Origin: Anaerosporobacter mobilis DSM 15930
GTDB taxonomy: Bacteria > Bacillota > Clostridia > Lachnospirales > Lachnospiraceae
NCBI RefSeq assembly: GCF_900142955.1
Contig: NZ_FRCP01000026.1
Location: 5,048-69,047 of the forward strand
DNA: 64,000 bases
Reading direction: 5' to 3'
Both the position numbers and the translations under genes were made by a program. How positions within the stretch are numbered: the stretch's first letter is position 1; each line of letters starts with the position of its first letter. This document shows positions 1-9,860 of the stretch, piece after piece. The notes under the pieces are model-generated. The model was given only the letters and a program-made list of their open reading frames with translations. It searched no databases and was not told where the DNA came from.

Positions 1-718
1 TAAAATCAAATTTAATATTTATTCTCCCGGTAAACGACCAGTAATTATTTTTATCAACATTAACATCAGTATCAAAATTTACAAATCTCCTAAAGCCCTT
101 TTTCTCAAGCAAAAGAATTATATCATTTATTATGACTTGCTCATATTGAGTGAGATTATCTAAGTTGCTAAGTACCATTAATACTTCCTGCCATGATATG
201 TATCCAAGCTCAACTCCGTTTATAATATTTCGCATTTGAACACTTTGATATATTTTGGTGCACGATAGTTCATCAGCCAATAAGATTAATAGTTTACTTT
301 TATTATTGCCAATTTGACTTAGTGCTCTTGCCTCACGCGACAGTTGGTTATATGATATCTGATTATTTCCATTCGAATTATCAACATCGTCTTCCGATGA
401 AAGCCCACTTAAATATTTTACTTCTATTCCTATCAGTATATCTTCTAAATCCAGATAAACATCTATTTCTGTACTTTTATTTTCGACTTTAATTCTTTTC
501 CAGAATTCAATCTTATCAGACCATTCAAACACCTTTAATGGCTCAATGTATTTAGATAACTCACTTGGCCTAATACATTGAAGTAATACCTCCTTGAGCC
601 CCTTATCAAACGGGATATAGCGCATACATCCGAAAAAATAACCTGTTAATGCATCTTCACTTCGCTCCGTCAGATTGGAGCAAGAACTCGATACTTTATT
701 ATGTATTTCTGCTATCAT
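1..718 (-). CDS. PD-(D/E)XK nuclease-like protein, 3' end outside window
   Basis: The open frame runs leftward from an ATG at 718 (GGAGGAC lies just upstream; a second ATG at 721 sits too close to it) to the window edge without a stop, giving about 239 residues. Near residue 80 it shows EIDVYL followed about a dozen residues later by GIEVKY, the D...ExK signature of the restriction-endonuclease fold, then a NQISYNQLSREAR helix. Such stand-alone nucleases are common in defence islands. It is the last visible gene of a co-directional series starting near 9.35 kb. The specific family is not recognised and the C-terminus is missing. Confidence 0.7.
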   Translation of the reverse strand, partial: MIAEIHNKVSSSCSNLTERSEDALTGYFFGCMRYIPFDKGLKEVLLQCIRPSELSKYIEPLKVFEWSDKIEFWKRIKVENKSTEIDVYLDLEDILIGIEVKYLSGLSSEDDVDNSNGNNQISYNQLSREARALSQIGNNKSKLLILLADELSCTKIYQSVQMRNIINGVELGYISWQEVLMVLSNLDNLTQYEQVIINDIILLLEKKGFRRFVNFDTDVNVDKNNYWSFTGRINIKFDF

Positions 719-803
719 CATGTCCTCCATTTGCAAAATCGAACAGAATGCTAATTATAACACTTAATATACACAACATAGGTAAACATTTTATGAGAAT
801 ATT

Positions 804-2000
804 CTATTCTCCTATAAACCTGTCCCAATTAATCTCCCCATATAGCTTTTTTAGCTTATTATTTGATTCAGCAATCTTCTGCTTTAACCAATCCATTTCA
901 TTTTCATTTAAAATCATAGTATGTTCAAAAAGCCATAATTCATCATATAGCATAAATGAACTTATAAATAACCCATCTTTACTCATATTGAAACATGATT
1001 CTTCTTTTTTATAAGAATCGTATTCTCCACTATGCCAACTCATTTTAAATTTATCGATATAATCAGATGTTATGTATCCCATAATTGAATCCTCATTAAA
1101 AAATCGTTTAATTTTTATACCATGTTGCAATACATCAAGGAAAAATTTTTCTGGAGCATTTAGTAGATGCCTCTGCAATTCTATAGAATGCAATTTTTCC
1201 AAGTCATAAAATTCATTAACTAAAACATCAAAAGTTTCAGGATTCAATTCTTCCTTGGCATCAAAAAAATAAAATATTTCATTGAAAAACTCTGTCTCTT
1301 TTAATTTGTCAATTATATCTTTTGATAAAAACTCTGTAAAAAATTCAATATCTATCGGTTCCGTCATTGGCATAAAAGGTATTTTCATTATTAATCTCTC
1401 ATCACATAAAGCCAATGATAACGGGTCAAGAATAATATACATTATAATAGTTCTAGCTATTGCATATATAAGAAATTCTTCAAAAAATTCTTCGAAAGTG
1501 TTTTCATTTTTCTTTTTATAAATTTCTCTAAAAGAATAAAATGCATTAAACCCTTGTTTATGGATTATCTTGTTTGCCCTTTTCAGCAAATCTTCATATG
1601 TATCAAAAAATGATGGCAATATCGAATAAACTTCTTTATATGATGTATCTATTTTTTGCAACTTATCTTTGATTCTATTATCCGATGGGAAATACTCTTT
1701 GAGCCTCCAACTTTTTAAAATAGCCTCATCGCTATTAGCCAAATACAACATATTGTTTGTGCATTCTACTGCTTGCCTTACAGAATAAAAGGCACAATCA
1801 AAAAAGCCCTCTTCATATAACCTAATTGAATTAATTAGTAATCTTATTGATTCGTTTATAAATGCATTACAGAACATTACATCCGCCCTACCGGTAGTAA
1901 GATATACAAAGCGCTGCAAGTATTCCATTAGCCTTTTACCATCTTTTAAATTAATTTTCAATAGATATGAATTTACTAATTCATTCTCGTCAGGAAACAT
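804..2000 (-). CDS. HEPN-domain-like protein, candidate RNase toxin or accessory
   Basis: A protein of about 398 residues. The start is placed at ATG 2000 because AGGAG lies 8 bases upstream; the in-frame GTG at 2009 overlaps that site. Around residues 60-150 it has the helical pattern of HEPN domains (AFYSVRQAVE) and ends in RANKIIH, which fits the RX4-6H motif of HEPN ribonucleases. The rest is unassigned. It follows the RT-nitrilase gene by 115 bp on the same strand, so co-transcription is plausible. Known: HEPN proteins are frequent effectors in abortive-infection systems. Inferred: a role linked to the RT gene. Confidence 0.6.
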   Translation of the reverse strand: MFPDENELVNSYLLKINLKDGKRLMEYLQRFVYLTTGRADVMFCNAFINESIRLLINSIRLYEEGFFDCAFYSVRQAVECTNNMLYLANSDEAILKSWRLKEYFPSDNRIKDKLQKIDTSYKEVYSILPSFFDTYEDLLKRANKIIHKQGFNAFYSFREIYKKKNENTFEEFFEEFLIYAIARTIIMYIILDPLSLALCDERLIMKIPFMPMTEPIDIEFFTEFLSKDIIDKLKETEFFNEIFYFFDAKEELNPETFDVLVNEFYDLEKLHSIELQRHLLNAPEKFFLDVLQHGIKIKRFFNEDSIMGYITSDYIDKFKMSWHSGEYDSYKKEESCFNMSKDGLFISSFMLYDELWLFEHTMILNENEMDWLKQKIAESNNKLKKLYGEINWDRFIGE

Positions 2001-2115
2001 AATATCCACTCCTAATGTTTATTTAAAATCCATTTTTAATTTTAACTTCCTTATTATTCACATTCCTAGGAAAGTGCAACTTTTTCCTATTAGCTCTTAG
2101 TATTTCACAATTACA

Positions 2116-5100
2116 TTAATTCTTTCCAAACTTTCTCTTTAACCTATTTGAGTCAAACCTGGCCGATGTTTTTGAGACTTTCACAACATTTTCATCATAT
2201 AATTTTGTCTCTTTTTCATATCTTTTCTTTTTGTCAAGCATTAGATATTCATCAATTTCATTATTAGCAAGCGCTTGTTCTCCAATTTGATAATCCATAA
2301 CACCCTTTAAATCAATCGTTCCAATAATGATGTTATCCATATCTCCACCCTTTATTTGAACAATATTTCTATCATTTCTACTATATGGTCCTGTAATTCT
2401 AGAATCGCCATAAATTGATGTATTCGCTTGAACAATAAAAGCATGTAAATCTCTTGTTGTCGTCTCGATTATATTTGAAAAATAAGTTGTATCTCTATTA
2501 TGCTCAGGGGTAAACAGCAAATCTATTTGATTTTTATACAAACTTCTTGCAACGATATCAGTAAATTCGTAGCACAAAAATGTGCCATAATCAATTCCAT
2601 CGTTGGTGATAACTTGATAATTGGGTATATCTTGATTTTTACAAACAAAATTCTTTATGGCGAGAATCTGCTGCTCCATTGGAGCATAATCATTTTTTTC
2701 TCTTACAATTAAAAATGAATTTTGATATCTTCCTGTTTTTACCGGAGCAAATACAGCAATATTATTGAATGCACAATTTCTATAAGTCATATAATGTAAG
2801 CCAGTTATAACTGTAATTCCGGTTTTTCTAACAAATGACATAACCTCTGCAATCCATTCTACAGGTAAATAAAATTCTGGAAACAGCAGAAAATCCGCCC
2901 TATTTTTACCATCATCATATGCTGTTTTGAGAAACAAATTAAAATCTCTTTTTTTCAAAGTAGGCATTACTTTACTTTCCAAGCCATAGCAACACATTTT
3001 TGTATCTAATTTAATATTAGCAATTGCTATTCTTATTTTTGATTTAGGAATTGCCTCTTTTCCAAGCCTAATTTTCTGAACAATATACTTGTCCAGAATT
3101 TTTTCATTATTGATTTCAATACTTAAAGGTTTAACTGTTGATTTGTTTATACTGTTGACTTTATAAAAGAACTGTTCTATTGCTTCTATCTTTTCTTTAG
3201 CAGATATTTTTCCATCTAAATAATAATTACCACCGTAAATAGTATTTCGTAGAAATACCCATTGAAATAACTCATCCAATTTAATAAATCTCGGCGAGAG
3301 CTTTACCTTTCTATTTTCTTTAATATCTAAATTAAATCTATGTATATCATCTAACGTTAATTTTGTTAAATCGACATTATCATCTAAATCATCAACATAG
3401 TTAACTAGTGGAAAAGAAACCAAATAATGATTAAACAGATTAGCTTTACGTAATTCGATTGATAAATTACGTATATCATCTTTCTCTTTTTTGCTAAACG
3501 AAGGATTGATAGCTAATACAGTAGCTACGCATATGTCAAAATGCTTTTCAAGACATCTTTTCATCTTTGCTTTAATTGTTCGTTCTTTTCCTTTTACTAA
3601 TCCCTCAATATGTTCAGTTCTTATTCCTTTAATAGCTTCACGAACATTGGTTTCAAATTTTTTAAAATAGCTCCATTCATTGGTCAATAAATAAAAATAC
3701 ATTACATTAATCCAATTACTACTATATTCCAATGCTTTACTCAGATTAAAAAACTCTAGTATCTTTTCGCCTTCATGTTGACGGCTTATTTTTTCATCTT
3801 CTGTTAATAGCGCTTTATTAACTTTACTATTCTGCACTATTTGTGATAGGTACCACCCCAGTTGAAACTTATCAACTTCGACTTGACCAATATCACGTAT
3901 CTTTGTTTCATTATTAAAGTTACTGATTACATAGGCTGCTTCTTCAAAATCATTTAGCTCTAAGTCCGAATCCGGTATAATATTCATCTGGCTCGGTATT
4001 TTTATAGTCTTCTTTAATTGATTTATTATTGACCTTGACTTTTTCGCTTCAAGATAGATAATCTTAACTTTATCTTTTTGAATAATAAGATTATCTAGTT
4101 TATGTATACAGTATTTATTTTCTTTTACCTTATCTAAAATCTTATTTTTCTCTACAAGATAATCATCAATAATTATATTCTTATCTACCTTTTTATCAGC
4201 GGATACATCTAATAGAATCAGCATATCGTCGACATATCTGCCATAGTATAATACTTTTTTATTGTTTTTCATACTATTGTCAAATTCAGATAGGTATAAG
4301 TTTGCTATAAGCATTGAACTAAAGGTGCCTATTGGTAATAAGACTTCTTGTTTTTTATAATCTTGAAGCACCTCTCTAAATTCACTGAGAATCCCTGTAT
4401 ATTTCACATATATTTGTTCAATAATATATGTCAATTTTTCAATTTTAATAAGATTTTCATCATTTTGAAGGATTACTAATAGTTCTCGAAATTTAAAGTT
4501 CACTGTGTAATAATAGCTTTTTATGTCAAGAGAAACTAATGCAGTATCTTTTTTAATATTTTTTTCAGTTGCATAAATAGAATTATTTTTCCAATCACAA
4601 TACTGGTAAAAGTATATTTTAAATAAATTGTTTTTATCAAAATTAATTGATGCTAAATATTCCTTTTCATGATTATACACCACTTTGTTATCTATGCAAT
4701 TTCCATAGCAGCCATCCGTTATTATTCCCTTATCATATGCGATTTTTCCGACAAGCACGGTCCAAAGCGTCTCCAATAAATGGAGTTCAATAGGCATGTC
4801 AATAAAGAAATTAACTTTATTAACCGGCTTATTCACTGGCTCGTTGCTAGACACAAACATTTGGTTCTTTTCACTTTTATCTGCGAAGGCTTTAGGCATT
4901 ATAAAAAAATTGATTTTATCAATCAATTTTTTTATAGACTCTTTGCTCGTTTCACTCTCCAAATTCATGAGTATTTCTGATAAATTTTCTAATGAATAGT
5001 TCATCCTAGAAGCATCAAATTCGTATTCAGCAATCTTCTTTTTCATGAAAACAAAATTCTTATTGTAGTTATAATAAGATTTTATCTTTTTATATGAGCC

Positions 5101-5139
5101 TTCTAGCATTTTTCTATTTTTATCTTTATCTAAAAACAT
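2116..5139 (-). CDS. Reverse transcriptase-nitrilase fusion (DRT type 1-like antiphage protein)
   Basis: A protein of 1007 residues. The N-terminal half is a reverse transcriptase: motif A LVSLDIKSYYYTV around 201-213 (catalytic Asp near 205), a B-like block around 268-287, and the catalytic YVDD at 302-305. The C-terminal part (about 700-945) is a nitrilase/amidohydrolase domain with a plausible Glu-Lys-Cys triad: LLFPEF (E755), VREK (K815) and GTFLCYEF (C856). This architecture matches UG1-class defence reverse transcriptases (DRT type 1), reported to give phage defence. There is no intron RNA-binding or maturase region, so it is not a group II intron protein. The start at 5139 has AGGCAGG upstream. 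A HEPN-like gene follows directly. Confidence 0.88.
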   Translation of the reverse strand: MFLDKDKNRKMLEGSYKKIKSYYNYNKNFVFMKKKIAEYEFDASRMNYSLENLSEILMNLESETSKESIKKLIDKINFFIMPKAFADKSEKNQMFVSSNEPVNKPVNKVNFFIDMPIELHLLETLWTVLVGKIAYDKGIITDGCYGNCIDNKVVYNHEKEYLASINFDKNNLFKIYFYQYCDWKNNSIYATEKNIKKDTALVSLDIKSYYYTVNFKFRELLVILQNDENLIKIEKLTYIIEQIYVKYTGILSEFREVLQDYKKQEVLLPIGTFSSMLIANLYLSEFDNSMKNNKKVLYYGRYVDDMLILLDVSADKKVDKNIIIDDYLVEKNKILDKVKENKYCIHKLDNLIIQKDKVKIIYLEAKKSRSIINQLKKTIKIPSQMNIIPDSDLELNDFEEAAYVISNFNNETKIRDIGQVEVDKFQLGWYLSQIVQNSKVNKALLTEDEKISRQHEGEKILEFFNLSKALEYSSNWINVMYFYLLTNEWSYFKKFETNVREAIKGIRTEHIEGLVKGKERTIKAKMKRCLEKHFDICVATVLAINPSFSKKEKDDIRNLSIELRKANLFNHYLVSFPLVNYVDDLDDNVDLTKLTLDDIHRFNLDIKENRKVKLSPRFIKLDELFQWVFLRNTIYGGNYYLDGKISAKEKIEAIEQFFYKVNSINKSTVKPLSIEINNEKILDKYIVQKIRLGKEAIPKSKIRIAIANIKLDTKMCCYGLESKVMPTLKKRDFNLFLKTAYDDGKNRADFLLFPEFYLPVEWIAEVMSFVRKTGITVITGLHYMTYRNCAFNNIAVFAPVKTGRYQNSFLIVREKNDYAPMEQQILAIKNFVCKNQDIPNYQVITNDGIDYGTFLCYEFTDIVARSLYKNQIDLLFTPEHNRDTTYFSNIIETTTRDLHAFIVQANTSIYGDSRITGPYSRNDRNIVQIKGGDMDNIIIGTIDLKGVMDYQIGEQALANNEIDEYLMLDKKKRYEKETKLYDENVVKVSKTSARFDSNRLKRKFGKN

Positions 5140-5270
5140 CTATGCGCTACCTGCCTATCATCTGATATAAAGCAATATTTATAGTAAAAATTAATTCAAA
5201 ATAAATAGGATTCAACATTGGCTTGATTTTAAATGCCTTTAAATCTTGTTTTTAAGTAATTCAAATTTTT

Positions 5271-6086
5271 TTAGAAATCATTTCTCAAAACCTGCATAGA
5301 AATGTGACAATCAGCAGAATATTTAAGGATTTCTTTCTCCATGTTACTTTCGCATTTATTACCTAAAATAATACCTTTTAGCGATAAACCAACATCAGAA
5401 TAATTAACATTAATACCCTTATGTCCCACATTAGTTTTAATATTTGGTTCTACCTTCCCCTGGTTACATTCTTCCTTATCAAATGGAGAATATAATATCC
5501 TTACTTCTTTCTCTTTGGTAGAATCTAATATTCCATTGTATGGGTTTTTTACTACAAATGGTAATAATGCCATTGGGTCATTATAATCTATACTACCAAA
5601 AGAATTATTTAGAGATTTTATGATTAAGCTTGAAAAATCTATTATATTCTTTTCTATATAATCTATTGGAAATAAAACATCCAAATTATTTACGTAAAAT
5701 ATAAGACATATTCCATTGCCATAATTAGCATATTCTCTCCACATATATTTATGGTATTCATATGTAAAACTACAAATATCATATACTTCCACCATAATAT
5801 CAAATAAATACTTTATAAACTCTGGAGACTTGTTAGCCTCTCTGGAAACTCGCATAACATCATAATTAATTTCAAATTCTGTCTTATCATTTAAATACTT
5901 ATAGTAACTGAACCATAGAAGCTCGTCCTTTAATGCGTTTAATTTAATATTATTCAAAGAATTATTCTCATCAAATTGAATAAATTTGTAAATAGTATTG
6001 CTCTTTACAACAGATTGTAAATACTTCAATTTATATTTTGTCGCTTCGTCATTATTTTTCTTAAAATATTCATCATAAAAATTCAT
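5271..6086 (-). CDS. DUF2971-like protein
   Basis: A protein of 271 residues. It begins with the pattern of DUF2971 proteins (a short Y-K-F segment, then LLWFSYYKYLNDKTEF) and has the hallmark W-x-YA-x-G-x-G-[IV]-C core as MWREYANYGNGICLIF near residues 110-125. DUF2971 has no established biochemical role but recurs in defence neighbourhoods. GGAGTG precedes the ATG. It sits 131 bp upstream of the RT-nitrilase gene and 79 bp downstream of a membrane protein gene, all minus strand. Family assignment is by motif recognition only. Confidence 0.6.
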   Translation of the reverse strand: MNFYDEYFKKNNDEATKYKLKYLQSVVKSNTIYKFIQFDENNSLNNIKLNALKDELLWFSYYKYLNDKTEFEINYDVMRVSREANKSPEFIKYLFDIMVEVYDICSFTYEYHKYMWREYANYGNGICLIFYVNNLDVLFPIDYIEKNIIDFSSLIIKSLNNSFGSIDYNDPMALLPFVVKNPYNGILDSTKEKEVRILYSPFDKEECNQGKVEPNIKTNVGHKGINVNYSDVGLSLKGIILGNKCESNMEKEILKYSADCHISMQVLRNDF

Positions 6087-6165
6087 TTCGATAAATCACT
6101 CCATAAAGGCAACTGAATATCCTTATCATAAGTAATGATATTCATTTCAATTTGCAATAAAATTT

Positions 6166-7503
6166 TTAATTCGTTTTTTCCTTACTCTCTTTCTTAATTA
6201 AAACCGATAATACTATTAATGATACCAAAAATAACAAACATAGAGGCATTAGTAGATACTTTATAAGAAATATATATACTATAGGGAAAATATCTTTCGA
6301 ACATGATATTAATATGATTAAACACAGCTCTATTTTGCATATTTGCTGTATCTTGTAAATAATATTACTGACTCTAAAGTTCCTAATAAAATAATATATA
6401 AATCTCACTATAAACACGGCTGTTATCAATAATACCAAGACAATTGCTGCCAATTCTGTATTTCCATCAAATATGCTTTCTATTATAAATACTTTTACAT
6501 ATCCTATTGCACCTAAGATTTTATTCTCCGGAATCCCCCAAATAAAATAAAAGGCAAAAGAAAGAAATATTACGCAAGCTATCATATATAGTAATATATT
6601 TCTTTTTTCTTTCCTACTCCCTAAAGTCCATATTATACGCATATCATTAAATGATTGTCTTAAGTCTGATTTTTGTTCATTTATAACCTTTATTCCCTTT
6701 TTATAGGAATACTTTTCATATAGTTTTTTCTCTATTTCGTCAATCTCATCCTTATATGTACCCTTTGCAATTCTATAAAAATCTCTTGCTTTATCTATTA
6801 CTGTTATTATTGATAACAGCAACCCTAAAATTGTAGTAGAATAAATGGCAATAGTAGAATTATTCCATTCACTGTTTAATACCTTTCCCATTTGATATAT
6901 ATTGAGTACTAAATAACCCACGAAAACAATCATTGCAATTAAAAACTGCCTTCTTTTTCTATTCATTTCATTAGCAGTAGCTTCGTGATATATTACCATA
7001 GTGATTAATAATGCTATAATCCCTATTATTAACATTACCATTGGCAGTACACCATCTGGCATTTTAAACGGACTAAGCATCCAACCAAATAACAGCATTA
7101 AAATCATACTATTTATAAGAGAAAAACCTATTGTTTTCCATATTCCATCAAAAATACTAATATTCTTTAATACAACATATAAATGCAGTACCTTTTTAGG
7201 CAGACTAAAATTCCCAATTTTGTAATTAAATAAATTTATTTCTGCAAAACAAAGTAATAGAAATAACGGCATTACCCATAAATTTATTTCCCCGACTATA
7301 TTCCAGCCAGTAAATGCGACAATAAAAACAAATGAAAATATTTGCATAATCAAGCCTAAAAGCGCAGAAATAGCTATTGCATATACCATGTTTATAGCAA
7401 ATCTAATTATCCTAGTTCTAGACACATTTGTTGATTTTAATGACCCATTAATACTATCAAAAAAGATTGATATTCTCGCTATGATTTCAGTAAAAATATC
7501 CAT
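6166..7503 (-). CDS. Polytopic membrane protein of unknown function
   Basis: A protein of 445 residues with about nine or ten hydrophobic segments: clusters near residues 30-60, 75-95, 120-180, 185-225 and, after a hydrophilic charged stretch of about 75 residues (KDEIDEIEKKLYEKY region), further clusters near 305-325, 335-370 and 395-435. The start at 7503 follows AGAAGGAGG. The cytoplasmic middle loop separates two membrane halves. I do not recognise the family. Its place within a run of defence-like genes makes a membrane effector one possibility, but nothing in the sequence proves this. Confidence 0.7.
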   Translation of the reverse strand: MDIFTEIIARISIFFDSINGSLKSTNVSRTRIIRFAINMVYAIAISALLGLIMQIFSFVFIVAFTGWNIVGEINLWVMPLFLLLCFAEINLFNYKIGNFSLPKKVLHLYVVLKNISIFDGIWKTIGFSLINSMILMLLFGWMLSPFKMPDGVLPMVMLIIGIIALLITMVIYHEATANEMNRKRRQFLIAMIVFVGYLVLNIYQMGKVLNSEWNNSTIAIYSTTILGLLLSIITVIDKARDFYRIAKGTYKDEIDEIEKKLYEKYSYKKGIKVINEQKSDLRQSFNDMRIIWTLGSRKEKRNILLYMIACVIFLSFAFYFIWGIPENKILGAIGYVKVFIIESIFDGNTELAAIVLVLLITAVFIVRFIYYFIRNFRVSNIIYKIQQICKIELCLIILISCSKDIFPIVYIFLIKYLLMPLCLLFLVSLIVLSVLIKKESKEKTN

Positions 7504-7615
7504 TATGCCTCCTTCTATTTCTTGCTGTTATCATCAACTTTCTGTTTATTTACTCGAATAGGACTTCCTAAAGACCACATCATCATATAATACTTAAATA
7601 CCTTCTAAACCATAC

Positions 7616-8284
7616 TTATAGAATCTCAGTCCTTTTATTTTCCATATCTAGCTTACTATAATTAGGTTTATATTTTGAAAATCCATAATAAGGGTCCGGA
7701 ATTTCTTTTGGATGCTCATATTCAATTATATTTTCTGGCCTGACTGCATCAACATAGATAGAAACATCATCCGAACATCTGTTTATTGCCTGTTCTACAT
7801 CACTAAGCCAAGAACCCTTTATATCTTGTAATGGAATATTGCATATAAAAATTGTTGGTATTCCAACGTTTTTTAATAAATCTCTGCACCCAAGTTTCAT
7901 AGCCAGCATATTGATGAACTCACTTCCATAAATTAAATAATGTCCAGCGTCAGTTATTAATATTTCTTTATTTACTGCTAACCATACCTTTTTATCAGAA
8001 GCATCTACATTCTTCCATTCTTTATTAAACATTTTTTTAACATCATCTTCGGTTATATATGTTGCCTTTATTCTTTTCAATGCATCTTCCATCGCTAACT
8101 TTCTGCCAATTGCTTTGATACCATTTATCATATAACTTTCAATGTCAATGGGACGACAAGCATGATAAGCTCTTATATGTGTATACATGGACAAATCAAC
8201 ACTTTTTTCATATGATTTAATAAAGTCTTCATATATAAATAATTTGCATTTTGGTTCTTTTTCCACTTGAATATTATCTATCAT
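7616..8284 (-). CDS. Unknown protein, possibly ADP-ribosyltransferase-like
   Basis: A protein of about 222 residues. The start is placed at ATG 8284, nine bases after AGGTGAGG, in preference to an upstream in-frame GTG. Distinct blocks are RAYHACRPIDIESYMINGI near residue 40, then HYLIYGSEFINMLA near 120 and FICNIPLQDIKGSW near 150. The spaced His and Tyr/Ser-Glu blocks resemble the layout of ART-fold proteins that contact NAD, but the similarity is weak and I cannot assign a family. It lies between DUF4238 and membrane-protein genes on the same strand. Confidence 0.6.
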   Translation of the reverse strand: MIDNIQVEKEPKCKLFIYEDFIKSYEKSVDLSMYTHIRAYHACRPIDIESYMINGIKAIGRKLAMEDALKRIKATYITEDDVKKMFNKEWKNVDASDKKVWLAVNKEILITDAGHYLIYGSEFINMLAMKLGCRDLLKNVGIPTIFICNIPLQDIKGSWLSDVEQAINRCSDDVSIYVDAVRPENIIEYEHPKEIPDPYYGFSKYKPNYSKLDMENKRTEIL

Positions 8285-8340
8285 AAGGACTATCCTCACC
8301 TCAAATTTGTACTATAAACTCTTGCCAAAATGGGTAGCAA

Positions 8341-9351
8341 TTACCCTTGTGGCCGATATGTTTTTCCTCCCCAAAGTAGTTCTGTAGTAGTAGTATTTTC
8401 AAAGATTAGTGGATTTCTTTTTACCATTTCTTCTATTAAAGAAAAATCACTTTTATCAGAGAAAATACACCTATGACTTCTCAGTACCGACAACGAATTA
8501 TAATAATCTACATTATCCTCTAATGAAATAACCACATAGGTTCTATCTTTAGATGCTATCTCCTTGTGATAGTTTCCATCATACATTATTAAAATTAATT
8601 CTGGCGATATAGGAAAAAACACTTCTACTCCTTCTGAATTTAACCCTGCCATAGAAAGTAACGGATGCCTTAAATGTGCCTTTGTTCCAATTGGTGTATC
8701 AGAGGTATAAAAATGTTTTGCCGTTTTATTAATACCAAGAATCCAACTCAATCTATTAAAAGATTTCACCATGTCAAATAAATTATTTTTGTCAAGTATC
8801 ATTTTCCCATGAATTAATTTAAGGTTCTCTTTTGTAATTCGCATTGAATCCTTTAATTCACAGCTGGCATTCATATCTTCCAACGCTTGGAGCATACAAT
8901 CTGAAGATTCAAGTATCCCTTCTCTTACAGTCTTCGTTCTAATATATTGTACTGCTAAACAGATAGATAAATTTAACTTCTGTTCTTCAGATACGAAGAA
9001 GCAATTTTTAATATACCATGGAGTTGATGATTTGGCTCTGCCAATAATATCGCTTAGTAATTTTGAAAAATCACTTTCAATTGCCTCAGCTAAATAGTGC
9101 TCTATATATTGTTCGTTATCAAGGCTGCTAATTGATATTCCAATATTATTAATTTCTTTAATTAAGTCATCATTTAATACATTAGAAAATTCTATATCAT
9201 AAAAATAATTTTCAGATGCTACGTCATTTATGCTATTAATTCTACTGCTTTCTAACTGCTTATCATATACATTAATTTGATATGTGCCTGGAATGCTAAA
9301 ATTCTCAAGATAACATCTTGGAACATAATGCTGTTTTTTCGTTTTTTTCAT
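8341..9351 (-). CDS. DUF4238 family protein
   Basis: A protein of about 336 residues. The start is placed at ATG 9351, where AAGGATG lies six bases upstream and the family's conserved N-terminus begins at once (KKTKKQHYVPRCYLENF, with the typical KQHYVP-x-x-YL-x-NF). DUF4238 proteins are usually about 250-350 residues and have no settled function; they often sit with restriction and abortive-infection genes. This is the first gene of the leftward defence-like series. The preceding 500 bp contains decayed coding sequence. Confidence 0.8.
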   Translation of the reverse strand: MKKTKKQHYVPRCYLENFSIPGTYQINVYDKQLESSRINSINDVASENYFYDIEFSNVLNDDLIKEINNIGISISSLDNEQYIEHYLAEAIESDFSKLLSDIIGRAKSSTPWYIKNCFFVSEEQKLNLSICLAVQYIRTKTVREGILESSDCMLQALEDMNASCELKDSMRITKENLKLIHGKMILDKNNLFDMVKSFNRLSWILGINKTAKHFYTSDTPIGTKAHLRHPLLSMAGLNSEGVEVFFPISPELILIMYDGNYHKEIASKDRTYVVISLEDNVDYYNSLSVLRSHRCIFSDKSDFSLIEEMVKRNPLIFENTTTTELLWGGKTYRPQG

Positions 9352-9425
9352 ATAAACATCCTTATATGTAAGAGTCGCCCCCATACTTCTACTTCAATAG
9401 CTATATAACTGAATATTTTATAAAT

Positions 9426-9700
9426 CTATTTTTCCTCTTCGTCCATCTTTTCAAGCGATTCCTTTGCATCATAGAAATTCTCGGTTAAAACATTGACACA
9501 ACATTGTGTCTGCTGATTATCTGTTCTTTGTTTTATTGCAAACAAAATATTCTCATCGTTCTTATCCAGCAAACTACGCCTCTTTAATCTGCATCACATT
9601 TTCATCTCTGGATAAGCTATTTTCCTCTACTCCAATAGTAATTCTTAAATGTTCAAAGTAGCTCGATTATCATTGTAATACTTGATACCTTCCTAGAAGT
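9426..9700 (-). pseudogene. Remnants of two small mobile-element-type genes
   Basis: This gap holds coding-like sequence without intact starts. Reading leftward, a frame yields KYYNDNRA, then a shifted frame gives YFEHLRITIGVEENSLS and ends MQIKEA-stop near 9583. Another frame then gives LKRRSLLDKNDENILFAI and ends EKMDEEEK-stop at 9426. The short tandem arrangement resembles small accessory genes of clostridial transposons (TnpW-like), but this is a weak recollection. The rest of 9352-9860 shows nothing else that I can support apart from the terminator listed separately. Confidence 0.4.
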
Positions 9701-9807
9701 TATTCACAGTCTTTCTTTTTTGTATATTTTCGACATTATTTATAGTATAACAATCTATCCACAATTTAACAATACCATTTATCATCAAATAATTAAAATC
9801 AATTACA

Positions 9808-9847
9808 ATTATAAAAGGACGCTGTACAATATTTCTGCACAACGCCC
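9808..9847 (-). terminator. Intrinsic terminator after the YdbC-like gene
   Basis: On the minus strand a GGGCGTTGT / ACAGCGTCC stem of nine pairs (arms at 9839-9847 and 9818-9826) is followed by a TTTTATAATT tract. It lies 14 bp beyond the stop of the YdbC-like gene. Confidence 0.75.
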
Positions 9848-9860
9848 TAGATATTAATTC

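Noticed and set aside
2116..5139. Group II intron or retron reverse transcriptase
   Set aside because: No maturase region or intron RNA is present, and the fused C-terminal nitrilase is characteristic of DRT type 1.
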